This document shows positions 8,571-16,436 of a stretch of 38,620 nucleotides of DNA, in pieces. The notes below the pieces were generated by a model. The model was not told the origin of the DNA. It saw only the letters and a program-made list of their open reading frames with translations, and did no database searches. The first letter of the stretch is position 1; each line of letters starts with the position of its first letter. Made by a program: the position numbers and the translations under genes. This DNA comes from Betaproteobacteria bacterium (GTDB taxonomy: Bacteria > Pseudomonadota > Gammaproteobacteria > Burkholderiales > Burkholderiaceae_C), in assembly GCA_016868205.1 (NCBI GenBank), contig VGHR01000017.1, positions 1 to 38,620 on the forward strand, in the 5' to 3' direction.

Positions 8571-9452
8571 TCAGCGCAGGCGGATGCGGCCATCGACGCC
8601 CACCTGACCGATGTTGTTGGTGGTCCAGACTTGCAGGTCCTCGCCCTCGGGCGTGCAGTGCAGATGAAAGCCGGCGATATCGAAGGTGGGTTTGAGGGCC
8701 CGGAACTCAAATGTCGCCAGCGCACGGCCGGGGGCGATCTTCGTCTGCACCCAATGCGTCAGCAGCGTGGCCAGCAAGGGACCGTGCACCACCAGCCCCG
8801 GATAGCCTTCGACCTGCCGGCAGTAGTCGGCATCGTAGTGAATGCGGTGCCCGTTGAAGGTGGCGGCTGAATAGCGGAACAAGGCCACCGGATCGCAGTG
8901 CCAGGCCAGGGTCGATTGGCCCTGGCGCTCGAAGGTATGCACCCCTGCGCGCACCTGCTGGCCGAGCTGGCGCAGGTTTTCGGCTTCGGCCTCGGTCGCC
9001 GCCTCCCGGTAGACGATGTCGTGCTCTTCCTGGAGGATCTCGCCTCCGGCATCGGCATAGCGATGGCGCACCGTTACAAATACCATCTGCCCGCTGCGCC
9101 CCGTCTTCTCGCTGACCTGGGTGATTTCCGAGTGTTTGTTCACCCGCATGCCGGCCTCGAAGTCGCGGCTCCAGCGCAGGCGGCTGCCCGCCCACATGCG
9201 CCGCGGCAGCGCCACCGGGGGCAGAAAGTCTCCGCGCTCGGGGTGTCCGTCGGGGCCCAACAGGCGCTGCACCTGCAGCGGATTGAAGAACAGCCAGTGC
9301 CAGCCGGCAGGCAGGGGCCCGGGGCCCAGAGGCTCGCGCATGCGAGCCTCGTCGTTCATCAGCGAGGCCATTTGCCGCAGCGGCACTTCACTAAGGGTCT
9401 CGCTGAGGGTTTGCTGTCGACCGACCCAGTCTTGCAAGGAGGGGGAACTCAT
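8571..9452 (-). CDS. MaoC-family hydratase, mesaconyl/itaconyl-CoA hydratase-like
   Basis: A 293-residue double-hotdog protein with an N-terminal FAS1-like dehydratase domain (RRMWAGSRLRW, about residues 85-95) and a C-terminal MaoC half with the catalytic-type segment FNGHRIHYDADY followed by YPGLVVHGPL. Relatives are mesaconyl-C4-CoA hydratase and itaconyl-CoA hydratase (Ich), which hydrate unsaturated C5 diacid CoA esters to citramalyl-CoA. I start at ATG 9450-9452. A GTG at 9456-9458 in the same frame is also possible, and neither has a clear ribosome site. The gene lies between the acyl-CoA dehydrogenase and the CitE-like lyase, which fits a hydrate-then-cleave sequence. Confidence 0.85.
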   Translation of the reverse strand: MSSPSLQDWVGRQQTLSETLSEVPLRQMASLMNDEARMREPLGPGPLPAGWHWLFFNPLQVQRLLGPDGHPERGDFLPPVALPRRMWAGSRLRWSRDFEAGMRVNKHSEITQVSEKTGRSGQMVFVTVRHRYADAGGEILQEEHDIVYREAATEAEAENLRQLGQQVRAGVHTFERQGQSTLAWHCDPVALFRYSAATFNGHRIHYDADYCRQVEGYPGLVVHGPLLATLLTHWVQTKIAPGRALATFEFRALKPTFDIAGFHLHCTPEGEDLQVWTTNNIGQVGVDGRIRLR

Positions 9453-9460
9453 GGACACAT

Positions 9461-10615
9461 TCAGTAAGAGCGGGGCATGCCCAGTACATGCTCGCCGATG
9501 TAGGACAGGATGAGGTTGGTGGAGATGGGCGCCACCTGGTACAGGCGCGTCTCGCGGAATTTGCGCTCAATGTCGTATTCAGCGGCAAAGCCAAAGCCGC
9601 CGTGGGTCTGCAGGCAGACATTGGCCGCCTCCCAAGAGGCATCGGCGGCCAGCAGCTTGGACATATTGGCTTCAGCCCCACAGGGCTGGCCGGCATCAAA
9701 CAACTCGCAGGCGCGCCAACGCATCAGGCTGGCGGCCTCCACATTCACATGGGCGCGCGCGATCGGGAACTGCACGCCCTGGTTCTGGCCAATGGGTCGA
9801 TCAAAGACGCGCCTGTCCCGGGCGTAGGTGCTGGCGCGGTCGATGAACCAGTAGCCATCGCCTATGCACTCGGCCGCGATCAGGATGCGCTCGGCATTGA
9901 GTCCGTCGAGGATGTACTTGAGGCCCTTGCCTTCCTCGCCGATGCGGTGTTCCACCGGAATTTCCAGGTTGTCGATAAAGATCTCGTTGGTCTCGTGGTT
10001 GACCATGTTGCGGATGGGCCGCACCGTGATGCTCTTGCCCACGGCCTCGCGCAGGTCGACCAGAAACACCGACAGGCCTTCGCTCTTTTTTTGCACCTCG
10101 GCCAGCGGCGTGGTGCGGGCCAGCAGCAGCATGTAGTCCGAATGTTGCAGCCGTGAGGTCCAGACCTTCTGGCCGTTGACCACATAACGGTCGCCCTTTC
10201 GCGTGGCGGTGGTCTTGAGCTTGGTGGTGTCGCTGCCGGTGGTGGGCTCGGTCACCGCCATCGATTGCATGCGAATCTGGCCGCTGGCAATGCGTGGCAG
10301 CAGATCTTTTTTCTGCTGCTCTGAGCCGTGCCGCACCACGCAGCCCATGACATACATCTGCCCATGGCAGGCGCCGGAGTTGCCGCCGGCGCGGTTGATC
10401 TCTTCCATCACCACGCTGGCCTCGGCCAGCGACAGGCCGGAGCCGCCGTATTCCTCGGGGATCAGGCCCGAGAGCCAACCGGCTTCGGTCAGTGCGGTGA
10501 CAAATTTCTCGGGGAAGGCCCGCGCCTCGTCGACCTCTTGCCAGTAACGCGAATCAAAAGCCGAGACAACTTGCCGCACGCCTTCGCGCAGCTCGGGAAA
10601 ATCATGAGGGTGCAT
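9461..10615 (-). CDS. Acyl-CoA dehydrogenase
   Basis: A 384-residue FAD acyl-CoA dehydrogenase starting at ATG 10613-10615 (MHPHDFPELREGVRQVV). The central beta-domain FAD-binding signature AVTEPTTGSDT is present, as are GQKVWTSRLQHSD and the C-terminal LQTHGGFGFAAEYDIERKFR, the region of CoA and flavin contacts. Length and architecture are normal for the family. It lies 4 bases after the SDR gene. In this operon it could form the 2,3-double bond that the MaoC-like enzyme then hydrates. Chain length or diacid specificity is unknown. Confidence 0.88.
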   Translation of the reverse strand: MHPHDFPELREGVRQVVSAFDSRYWQEVDEARAFPEKFVTALTEAGWLSGLIPEEYGGSGLSLAEASVVMEEINRAGGNSGACHGQMYVMGCVVRHGSEQQKKDLLPRIASGQIRMQSMAVTEPTTGSDTTKLKTTATRKGDRYVVNGQKVWTSRLQHSDYMLLLARTTPLAEVQKKSEGLSVFLVDLREAVGKSITVRPIRNMVNHETNEIFIDNLEIPVEHRIGEEGKGLKYILDGLNAERILIAAECIGDGYWFIDRASTYARDRRVFDRPIGQNQGVQFPIARAHVNVEAASLMRWRACELFDAGQPCGAEANMSKLLAADASWEAANVCLQTHGGFGFAAEYDIERKFRETRLYQVAPISTNLILSYIGEHVLGMPRSY

Positions 10616-10619
10616 GGTG

Positions 10620-11402
10620 TTATTTCTGTGCGGTGGCGAACATCTGTCCGCCTTCGACATTGATGACCAAGCCGCTGAGGTAGCTGCACAGCGGCGAGGA
10701 GCAGAACACGGCCAGCTCGGCGATCTCGCTGGGCTCGGCCAGGCGACCCAGCGGGTAGCGGCCGGTCAGCTCCTGCCAGCGCCGGGCGTCGCCCAGCAGC
10801 TTGGCCGCCTGCTGTTCCAGCAGACCCTGCATGCGGTCGCTGCGCGTGGGGGCCGGGTTGATGCCAAACACCCGCACGCCTTGCCTCAGGCTGTCGCCGC
10901 CCACGGCGTTCGTGAAGGCCATCAGTGCGGCGTTGCCCGTGGAGCCGCAGATGTAGTCGGCTCGCGGCATGGCGCCGGCCAAGCCGATGATGTTGCAGAT
11001 CACGCCGTTCCCGCGCGCCTGCATGGCCGCCAGAAAAACGCGGGTCATGTTGATGTAGCCCAGCACCTTGAGTTCCCAGGCCTGGCGCCAGCGCGTCTCG
11101 TTCACATCCCACAGATTGCCACCCGGAATGGCGCCTGCGTTGTTGACCAGGATGTCGATGTCGCCCACTTGCTGCGCAAGTGCCTCGGAGGCGCCGGAGA
11201 CCGACAGGTCCATCAGCACGGTCTGCGGTTGCGACAGCCCGCCTTCCTGAAACCGCACCAGGGCCCGGTCAAGATTGGCTTGGTCGCGCGCCACCAGGAT
11301 GGGCCGGGCGCCCTCACGGGCGAAGGCCATCGCAATCGTCAGCCCGATGCCGCGCGAGCCTCCGGTCACCAGTACGCGCCGGTCTTTGAGTTGTAGATCC
11401 AT
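10620..11402 (-). CDS. SDR-fold protein with degenerate catalytic residues
   Basis: A 260-residue Rossmann-fold short-chain dehydrogenase-like protein. The cofactor-binding TGGSRGIG (residues 14-21) and the structural NNAGAIPGG are intact. Where the family has YxxxK in the context YxASKAAL, this protein reads GSTGNAAL, so the catalytic Tyr and Lys are absent. The usual SS of the active-site strand is IIG. I recall relatives with the same GSxGNAALMAFT pattern, so this may be a conserved subfamily rather than decay. AAGGACAC precedes the start. It is the second gene of operon B. Its role may be cofactor-dependent non-redox chemistry or binding. Confidence 0.82.
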   Translation of the reverse strand: MDLQLKDRRVLVTGGSRGIGLTIAMAFAREGARPILVARDQANLDRALVRFQEGGLSQPQTVLMDLSVSGASEALAQQVGDIDILVNNAGAIPGGNLWDVNETRWRQAWELKVLGYINMTRVFLAAMQARGNGVICNIIGLAGAMPRADYICGSTGNAALMAFTNAVGGDSLRQGVRVFGINPAPTRSDRMQGLLEQQAAKLLGDARRWQELTGRYPLGRLAEPSEIAELAVFCSSPLCSYLSGLVINVEGGQMFATAQK

Positions 11403-11448
11403 GTGTGTCCTTGAAGAAAAATCAGCGCGGCACGGGCCGCGCCCAGGG

Positions 11449-12339
11449 TCAGGGGCTGGGCGCGGGGACCTGCTCCTTGTACCAGTGGGCGATCTGGCTG
11501 CCCGTCATGAAGGTGACCTGGGGCGACTTCATCAGCAGGTCGAGCATGCGCTCCAGGTATTCAAACCGGTGCGGCACGCCAATGAGGTGCGGATGCAGGC
11601 CGATGGCCAGCACGCGCGGGTGGGTGCGGGCCTCACGCTCGAACAGGCGCAGCGTGTTCTCCAGCCGCAGGAGCATTTCTGGCGAACTGTGCTTTTCCAC
11701 GGCATAGATGATGGAATCATTGATCTCGACGTTGTAGGGCACTGACAGCAGCGGGCCCTCGCGGGTGTGCATCCATCGTGGTACATCGTCCACCACCCAG
11801 TCACAGACATATTCAAGTCCCTGGCGCTTGAGGATTTCCGGCGTGTCAAAGGACTCCCGCAAGCCCGGGCTGAGCCAGCCGCGTGGACGGGCCCCGGTAA
11901 AGTCGGCGATCATGTCCAGCGCGGTGACGATCAGGGCTTCTTCGCCTTCGGCATGATTGAGCGCCTTCTGGTGCACCCCGTGACCGATGAACTCCCAGCC
12001 CGCCTGATGCATGGCTTGGGCGGCGCGCGGATAGGCCTGAATCACCCCGGCGTTGAAGCTGGTGGAGGCCGGCAGTCCCCGGCTGGCGATGGCTTGGATG
12101 ATCCGCGGCAAACCCGCGCGCATGCCGTAATCGGCCCAGCTGAAATTGGGCACATCGGGGATGGTTTCCTTGCCGTGGGGCGGCGTGATGATGGTGCGCG
12201 GCATGGCCGACTCAAACTGCCAATGCTCCACATTGACCACCAAGTGCACCACAATGGACTTGCCACCGGCCGGCCGCAGCGTCGGGCCATCGTCGGAAAA
12301 GAGATAGGGGATGCGCGGGTTAGCCATAAGTGTGCCCAT
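11449..12339 (-). CDS. Polysaccharide deacetylase-fold hydrolase, PuuE/cyclic-imidase-like
   Basis: A 296-residue NodB-fold metal hydrolase. It has HLVVNVEHW at the first metal strand, FIGHGVHQKAL supplying the His pair, and GWLSPGLRES, where polysaccharide deacetylases keep an Arg/Pro segment. This pattern matches the branch containing allantoinase PuuE and bacterial cyclic imide hydrolase rather than cell-wall deacetylases. There is no signal peptide, consistent with a cytoplasmic substrate. The start at 12339 uses AGGA at short spacing; an internal ATG at 12325-12327 (MANPRIPYLF) is an alternative and fits the family N-terminus. It heads operon B. I infer opening of a cyclic imide or ureide ring. 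Confidence 0.75.
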   Translation of the reverse strand: MGTLMANPRIPYLFSDDGPTLRPAGGKSIVVHLVVNVEHWQFESAMPRTIITPPHGKETIPDVPNFSWADYGMRAGLPRIIQAIASRGLPASTSFNAGVIQAYPRAAQAMHQAGWEFIGHGVHQKALNHAEGEEALIVTALDMIADFTGARPRGWLSPGLRESFDTPEILKRQGLEYVCDWVVDDVPRWMHTREGPLLSVPYNVEINDSIIYAVEKHSSPEMLLRLENTLRLFEREARTHPRVLAIGLHPHLIGVPHRFEYLERMLDLLMKSPQVTFMTGSQIAHWYKEQVPAPSP

Positions 12340-12345
12340 CAGTCC

Positions 12346-12355
12346 TGTGTACACA
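12346..12355. promoter_or_regulatory. Perfect palindrome TGTGTACACA, candidate operator
   Basis: A perfect 10-bp palindrome lies in the 202-base divergent region between operon B (leftward) and the binding-protein gene at 12542 (rightward), 7 bases from the operon B start. Its GTnnAC core resembles FCD-type GntR operators. Two such regulators are encoded in the region (478-1185 and 19994-20680). Which one binds is unknown. Confidence 0.4.
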
Positions 12356-12541
12356 ATCGATCTTAGGCGTTGCCACCCTTGCGGCCCGCTGGCTCGGCAG
12401 GGCTGGAGTGCCGTTGAGGGGTATTGCGCCGGGGCCGAGACATCCTGGCCCGCTCACAGGCAGACTACTCCCTGCGTGCCAGCGACTCCTGTGTCCTGGT
12501 GGAGCCCGTTTGGTTTTTTCCTGTCCTCTAAGGAGCTTTTT

Positions 12542-13534
12542 ATGTTTTCTGTGCGTACCCTGACGGCGGCTGTGCTGGGCCTGGCGGGCCTGCTTCAGTC
12601 GGCCTTGGCCATCGGCCCCATGCCGGCACCCATGCCTACCCGCGAGACCATCACCATCGGCTATGTGAAGGTGGGCCATGTCTCGCCGCTGCAACTGGTG
12701 GAGGATGAACTCAAGAAGATGAACATCGATGTCAAGCGCGCCGAGTTTGTGCGCTATGCCGACGCGCGAACCGCGATTCTGTCCAACTCGGTCGATGTGT
12801 CGGTCGTCGGTCCGGCTGATCTGGCCATCGCGGCCAGCCAGGGTTCGCGCAACATCATCGGCCTGACGGGTGTGGCCACATCGCCCAAATATCTGGTGGT
12901 GCGCAAGGGCGTGACCATCAACAACTGGAACGACCTCAAGGGCAAGCGGGTGGCTGTGGCCCCCGGCTCGGCGGTCTGGTTTGCCTGGGCCATGAGTTTG
13001 GTGGAGAACAACATCCCCTACAACACCTTCCAGGCCATTAATGTGCAGGGCGGTGGCACGGCCTTCGTGCAGGCCCTCAAGCGTGGCGATGTGGACGCCA
13101 TCTTGAGCTGGGAGCCCTTTGAGTCGGGTGTGGTCGCCGAGGGCGCCGCCTACTTCGCCACCAGTCTGGTCGACTACAGCAAGTCCCGTGCGGTGGGCTC
13201 GGAGCTGGGTCTGCTGGCCGCCTCGGGCGAGGCCTATGCCAAGCGGCGCGAGCTGATCCGCCGTTTCCTGTGGGCCTATCTGAGTGCCGAGGACCGACTG
13301 GCCAAGGACCCCAATCTCTTTATGAATACCTATTCGCAGTACACCGGCCTGCCGCTGGAAGTCACTCGCGAGTCGCACAAGCTCATCAAGCTCGGCGGCA
13401 TTCTTGATCGCGAACAGGTGGCCCGTCTGGCCGAGGCGTCTTTCAAGCAGGGCGTGATCCAGACCGATGTCACCCGCCAAGCGGCCGAGCTGTACGATGA
13501 CAGCATCGCGCGCGAGATCCGCGGCCGTCGCTAA
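12542..13534 (+). CDS. ABC importer solute-binding protein (SsuA/TauA-like)
   Basis: A 330-residue periplasmic binding protein. The start is ATG 12542 with AAGGAG at ideal spacing. A Sec signal peptide (MFSVRTLTAAVLGLAGLLQ, cut near SALA) is followed by ETITIGYVKVGHVSPLQLVE and the family hallmarks SVDVSVVGPADLAIA and GDVDAILSWEPFE, in which the Trp-Glu lines the ligand pocket in SsuA/TauA-type proteins. It stands alone on the plus strand, divergent from operon B. It is convergent with the ATPase and permease genes at 13587-15152, which have no binding protein of their own and are its likely partners. The ligand is unknown. Confidence 0.88.
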   Translation: MFSVRTLTAAVLGLAGLLQSALAIGPMPAPMPTRETITIGYVKVGHVSPLQLVEDELKKMNIDVKRAEFVRYADARTAILSNSVDVSVVGPADLAIAASQGSRNIIGLTGVATSPKYLVVRKGVTINNWNDLKGKRVAVAPGSAVWFAWAMSLVENNIPYNTFQAINVQGGGTAFVQALKRGDVDAILSWEPFESGVVAEGAAYFATSLVDYSKSRAVGSELGLLAASGEAYAKRRELIRRFLWAYLSAEDRLAKDPNLFMNTYSQYTGLPLEVTRESHKLIKLGGILDREQVARLAEASFKQGVIQTDVTRQAAELYDDSIAREIRGRR

Positions 13535-13552
13535 AGCGATGCCAGCAACTGC

Positions 13553-13579
13553 AAGCCGGCCCACGGGCCGGCTTTTTTG
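13553..13579 (+). terminator. Rho-independent terminator
   Basis: GCCGGCC and GGCCGGC pair in a 7-bp stem around CACG, followed by TTTTTT on the plus strand. It lies 19 bases after the binding-protein stop and just before the convergent ATPase stop at 13587. Confidence 0.85.
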
Positions 13580-13586
13580 TGGGGGC

Positions 13587-14339
13587 TCAATGTCCACGGA
13601 TGGTGTGAAGGATGGACAGCTTCATTTCATTGAAGGCGGCTGAGGCGGTGACATCGATGCTGCGCGGCCGCTCCAGGTTGACCTTCAGTGTGGTTTGTAT
13701 GCGCCCGGGCCGGGCTGACATGACATGAACCGTGTCCGATAGAAACAAGGCCTCGTCGATATCATGGGTCACGAAGATCACGGTGGGCTTGAGCTTGTCC
13801 CATACCGACAGCAAAAGCTCTTGCATCGACAGGCGGGTCTGCGCATCAAGCGCCCCGAAGGGCTCGTCCATGAGCAGAACCTTCGAGCCCAGCGTCAGCA
13901 CGCGCGCAATGCCCACGCGCTGGCGCATGCCGCCCGACAGTTGTATCGGCAGGTGGTGTTTGAAGTCGCTCAAGCCCACCAGAGCCAGCATCTCCTCGGC
14001 CCGGTCCTTGTAGTCGGCCGGCGACTGGCCTTGCGCCTTGGGGCCAAAGACCACATTCTCCCAGACGCTGAGCCAGGGGAAGAGGGCCGCTTCCTGGAAT
14101 ACGACGCCGCGGTCGGGCCCGGGGGCCAGCACGGGTTGTCCCCCCACGGTCAGTGTGCCAGAGGTCAAGGGCTCGAAACTCGCGACCAGATTGAGCAGGG
14201 TGGACTTGCCGCAACCCGACGGACCGAGCAGCGCGGCAAACTCGCCCGGGGCAATGTCCAGGTGAATGTCCTGCAGCGCCTGGACCGGCGGATCGCCGGG
14301 GTAGGTCTTGTGGACCTGGTCGATATGAATGTGCGACAT
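13587..14339 (-). CDS. ABC importer ATPase, SsuB/TauB type
   Basis: A 250-residue nucleotide-binding subunit with canonical motifs: Walker A GPSGCGKSTLLN (about residue 38), signature LSGGMRQRV, Walker B VLLMDEPFGALD and H-loop VTHDIDEA. It is the last gene of the long leftward operon D and starts 15 bases after the permease stop. With the permease at 14355-15152 and the convergent binding protein at 12542-13534 it would form a second complete importer. This system appears to be a separate paralogue of the one at 1191-3864. Confidence 0.92.
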   Translation of the reverse strand: MSHIHIDQVHKTYPGDPPVQALQDIHLDIAPGEFAALLGPSGCGKSTLLNLVASFEPLTSGTLTVGGQPVLAPGPDRGVVFQEAALFPWLSVWENVVFGPKAQGQSPADYKDRAEEMLALVGLSDFKHHLPIQLSGGMRQRVGIARVLTLGSKVLLMDEPFGALDAQTRLSMQELLLSVWDKLKPTVIFVTHDIDEALFLSDTVHVMSARPGRIQTTLKVNLERPRSIDVTASAAFNEMKLSILHTIRGH

Positions 14340-14354
14340 GGTTGAGCTTTCAGT

Positions 14355-15152
14355 TCAATGGTTTTGCAGCAGTCGCCAGCGCAGTACCCGCCGTTCAAGG
14401 AGGACGATGAGCCTGTCACTGAGAAAGCCCATCAGCCCGATGGAGGCCATATCGGCCAGCACGATGTCCATGCGACCGACATAGTAGGCATCCCACAGCA
14501 CATACCCCAGCCCCGATTTGACGGCCACCATTTCGGCGGCCACCACGGCCGTCCAGGCGATGCCCAGACCGATGCGCATGCCGGTGAAGATGTTGGGCAG
14601 CGCGGCTGGAAACACCACCCGCCGCAGCAGGGTCCAGGAGGAGGCGCCCATCATGCGCGCCGCGCGCATCAGGTTCTTGTCGACATCGCGCGCACCTTGC
14701 GTGGTGTTGACCACAATGGCGAAAAAGCCACCGACGAAGATCAAGGAGATCGATCCGAGGTCACGGATACCGAAGACGGCAATCGAAAACGGCAGCCAGG
14801 CCGTGATCGGGATGGGGCGCAGCACCTGCACCATCGGGTCGGCCATGGTGGCCACCAGGCGGTTCCATCCGATCATCAGGCCCAGAGGGATCCCGATCGC
14901 CATGGCCAGGGCAAAGCCCTGAATCACCCGGATGCCGGAGTACTCCACATTGGACCACCAGGTGCCCAGGTAAGGGTTCAGGCTCATGCCGGTGGGTTTG
15001 ACGAAGATCCAGTCGTACCAGGCGTCGAGCACCAGCGTTGGGCTGGGCACCATGGCCTGCATGCCCGGCCGGCTGCCCACCACCTGCCAGATCGCAATCA
15101 CGATGGCCGGGATGATCAGGCTGAGCAGACTTAGATTGGCGGGTTTCTTCAT
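14355..15152 (-). CDS. ABC importer permease, SsuC/TauC type
   Basis: A 265-residue inner-membrane permease with about six hydrophobic segments, beginning LSLLSLIIPAIVIAIWQVVG. The EAA-type loop is AARMMGASSWTLLRRVVFPA. AGGAG precedes the ATG at 15150-15152. Its last segments are followed by an Arg-rich tail (LLERRVLRWRLL). It lies between the cupin and ATPase genes in operon D, and no binding-protein gene is present in that operon. Confidence 0.92.
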   Translation of the reverse strand: MKKPANLSLLSLIIPAIVIAIWQVVGSRPGMQAMVPSPTLVLDAWYDWIFVKPTGMSLNPYLGTWWSNVEYSGIRVIQGFALAMAIGIPLGLMIGWNRLVATMADPMVQVLRPIPITAWLPFSIAVFGIRDLGSISLIFVGGFFAIVVNTTQGARDVDKNLMRAARMMGASSWTLLRRVVFPAALPNIFTGMRIGLGIAWTAVVAAEMVAVKSGLGYVLWDAYYVGRMDIVLADMASIGLMGFLSDRLIVLLERRVLRWRLLQNH

Positions 15153-15189
15153 GGCATCTCCTGTTCAACAATGGCTTGGGCGGCCGTGC

Positions 15190-15684
15190 TCATAACTCGA
15201 CCGTCTCGAATTGCCCCGGCAAAATGATTTCAAGCATTTCGCAGCCGTCGGAATAATCGATGACTTGGTGGCGTATTCCTGCCGGCTGTATCCAGCAGGA
15301 GCCGGCGGTCATCTTGATGCGGCCCTGGCCTTCATACTCGCCGATCATCCAGCCCTTGAGCATGTAGAGCATCTGGAACTGCACATCGTGGTAGTGGGGA
15401 ATCGTGACCACCTTCGGGTCGCACTTACCCAGCAGACGGATCACATGGGCCTGCACGGCGCCGCCGGTGGCCGCTTCCATCAGCAGATCACGGTAGGCCG
15501 CGTAGGTGCGCAGCCCCGTCTTGAACTGGGCATTCCTGGCGTGTGTGGCCACGAAGGTCTGTGGCTTCCACACGATCTTCGGTGGCTTACCCGGCTTGGG
15601 TGATGCCTTGCGCGCCGGGGCGCTCTTGCGGGTGGGCCGGGCTTGGGGTGCGGCTTGGCTCGTGGTGGACTTGCGGGTGGCCAT
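15190..15684 (-). CDS. Cupin protein with Lys/Pro/Ala-rich N-terminal tail
   Basis: A 164-residue protein in two parts. Residues 1 to about 38 are almost wholly Lys, Arg, Ala, Pro, Ser and Thr (ARPTRKSAPARKASPKPGKP), like histone H1-type or AlgP-type tails. The remainder is a single cupin barrel with the metal-ligand pattern IPHYHDVQFQMLYMLKG followed by PAGIRHQV, matching HxH...Q and a distal His. Cupins of this size act as dioxygenases, isomerases or ligand sensors. It sits in operon D between an SDR and an ABC permease. The tail is unusual for a metabolic cupin and could bind nucleic acid or a polyanion, which is inference only. Confidence 0.75.
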   Translation of the reverse strand: MATRKSTTSQAAPQARPTRKSAPARKASPKPGKPPKIVWKPQTFVATHARNAQFKTGLRTYAAYRDLLMEAATGGAVQAHVIRLLGKCDPKVVTIPHYHDVQFQMLYMLKGWMIGEYEGQGRIKMTAGSCWIQPAGIRHQVIDYSDGCEMLEIILPGQFETVEL

Positions 15685-15704
15685 GGGAATCTCCAGGTCG
15701 AGGT

Positions 15705-16421
15705 TTAGGCTGAGCCCTGCGGGCGCAGCTCAATCAGATCGGGGCAGCAGTTGGGCTCGGCTCCTACCGCATAGGCAACTGCCTGCGCCACCTCGTCGGC
15801 GGTCAAGGCTTTGAATTTGCGGGTCGCCACCGAGGCCAGAACATCCGGATGGGTGCTGCCGGCGCGGATCTCGGTGTCGACCATCCCCGGCGCCACCTCG
15901 GTGACCTTGATGCCGTGGCCCTGCAGCTCAATGCGCAGGGACCGTGCCAGCGCCGACAGTGCGTGCTTGGTGGCGCAATACACCGAGGCCAGTCGGTAGA
16001 CCTCGCGTGCGGCGATGGAGGACATGAACACGATATGCCCCTGCTTGCGGGCGACCATGGCCCTGGCGATGATTTGGCTGACCTCCAGGGCTGCCAATAC
16101 ATTCGTCTGGAACATCCACTGGCAGTCGGCTGGACTGAGCTCGAGTATGGGCGCGTAGCGCAGTACGCCGGCGTTGTTGACGAAGATGTCCACTTGCGGC
16201 GCGAGGGCTTCTATTTGCTTGAGGTAGGGCGCTTCGGTCAGATCGCCGGGCAGGGTGAGCACCTGTCCGCTGGGCAACTGGGCTTGCAGGGCGGCCAGCG
16301 CATCCTGACGCCGACCCAGGGCGATGATGCGCGCGCCTTGCCCGGCCAGCTGCAGCGCAGTGGCGCGGCCGATTCCGGCGGAGGCGCCGGTGATCAGGGC
16401 TGTCTTTCCGTGCAGGTTCAT
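15705..16421 (-). CDS. Short-chain dehydrogenase/reductase
   Basis: A 238-residue classical SDR with intact motifs: cofactor site TGASAGIG, NNAGVLR, catalytic Ser in MSSIAAREVY and the active-site YCATK. The start is taken at ATG 16419-16421 because AGAGGA lies about 6 bases upstream; a TTG two codons earlier is less likely. It probably oxidises or reduces a hydroxy/keto group with NAD(P). It is in operon D, after the crotonase-fold gene. Unlike the SDR at 10620-11402, its catalytic residues are complete. Confidence 0.9.
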   Translation of the reverse strand: MNLHGKTALITGASAGIGRATALQLAGQGARIIALGRRQDALAALQAQLPSGQVLTLPGDLTEAPYLKQIEALAPQVDIFVNNAGVLRYAPILELSPADCQWMFQTNVLAALEVSQIIARAMVARKQGHIVFMSSIAAREVYRLASVYCATKHALSALARSLRIELQGHGIKVTEVAPGMVDTEIRAGSTHPDVLASVATRKFKALTADEVAQAVAYAVGAEPNCCPDLIELRPQGSA

Positions 16422-16436
16422 CGTCAATCCTCTGGT

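Noticed and set aside
12320..13597. A 425-codon minus-strand open frame over the second binding-protein gene
   Set aside because: The plus-strand gene has a signal peptide, ribosome site and terminator; the antisense frame has none.
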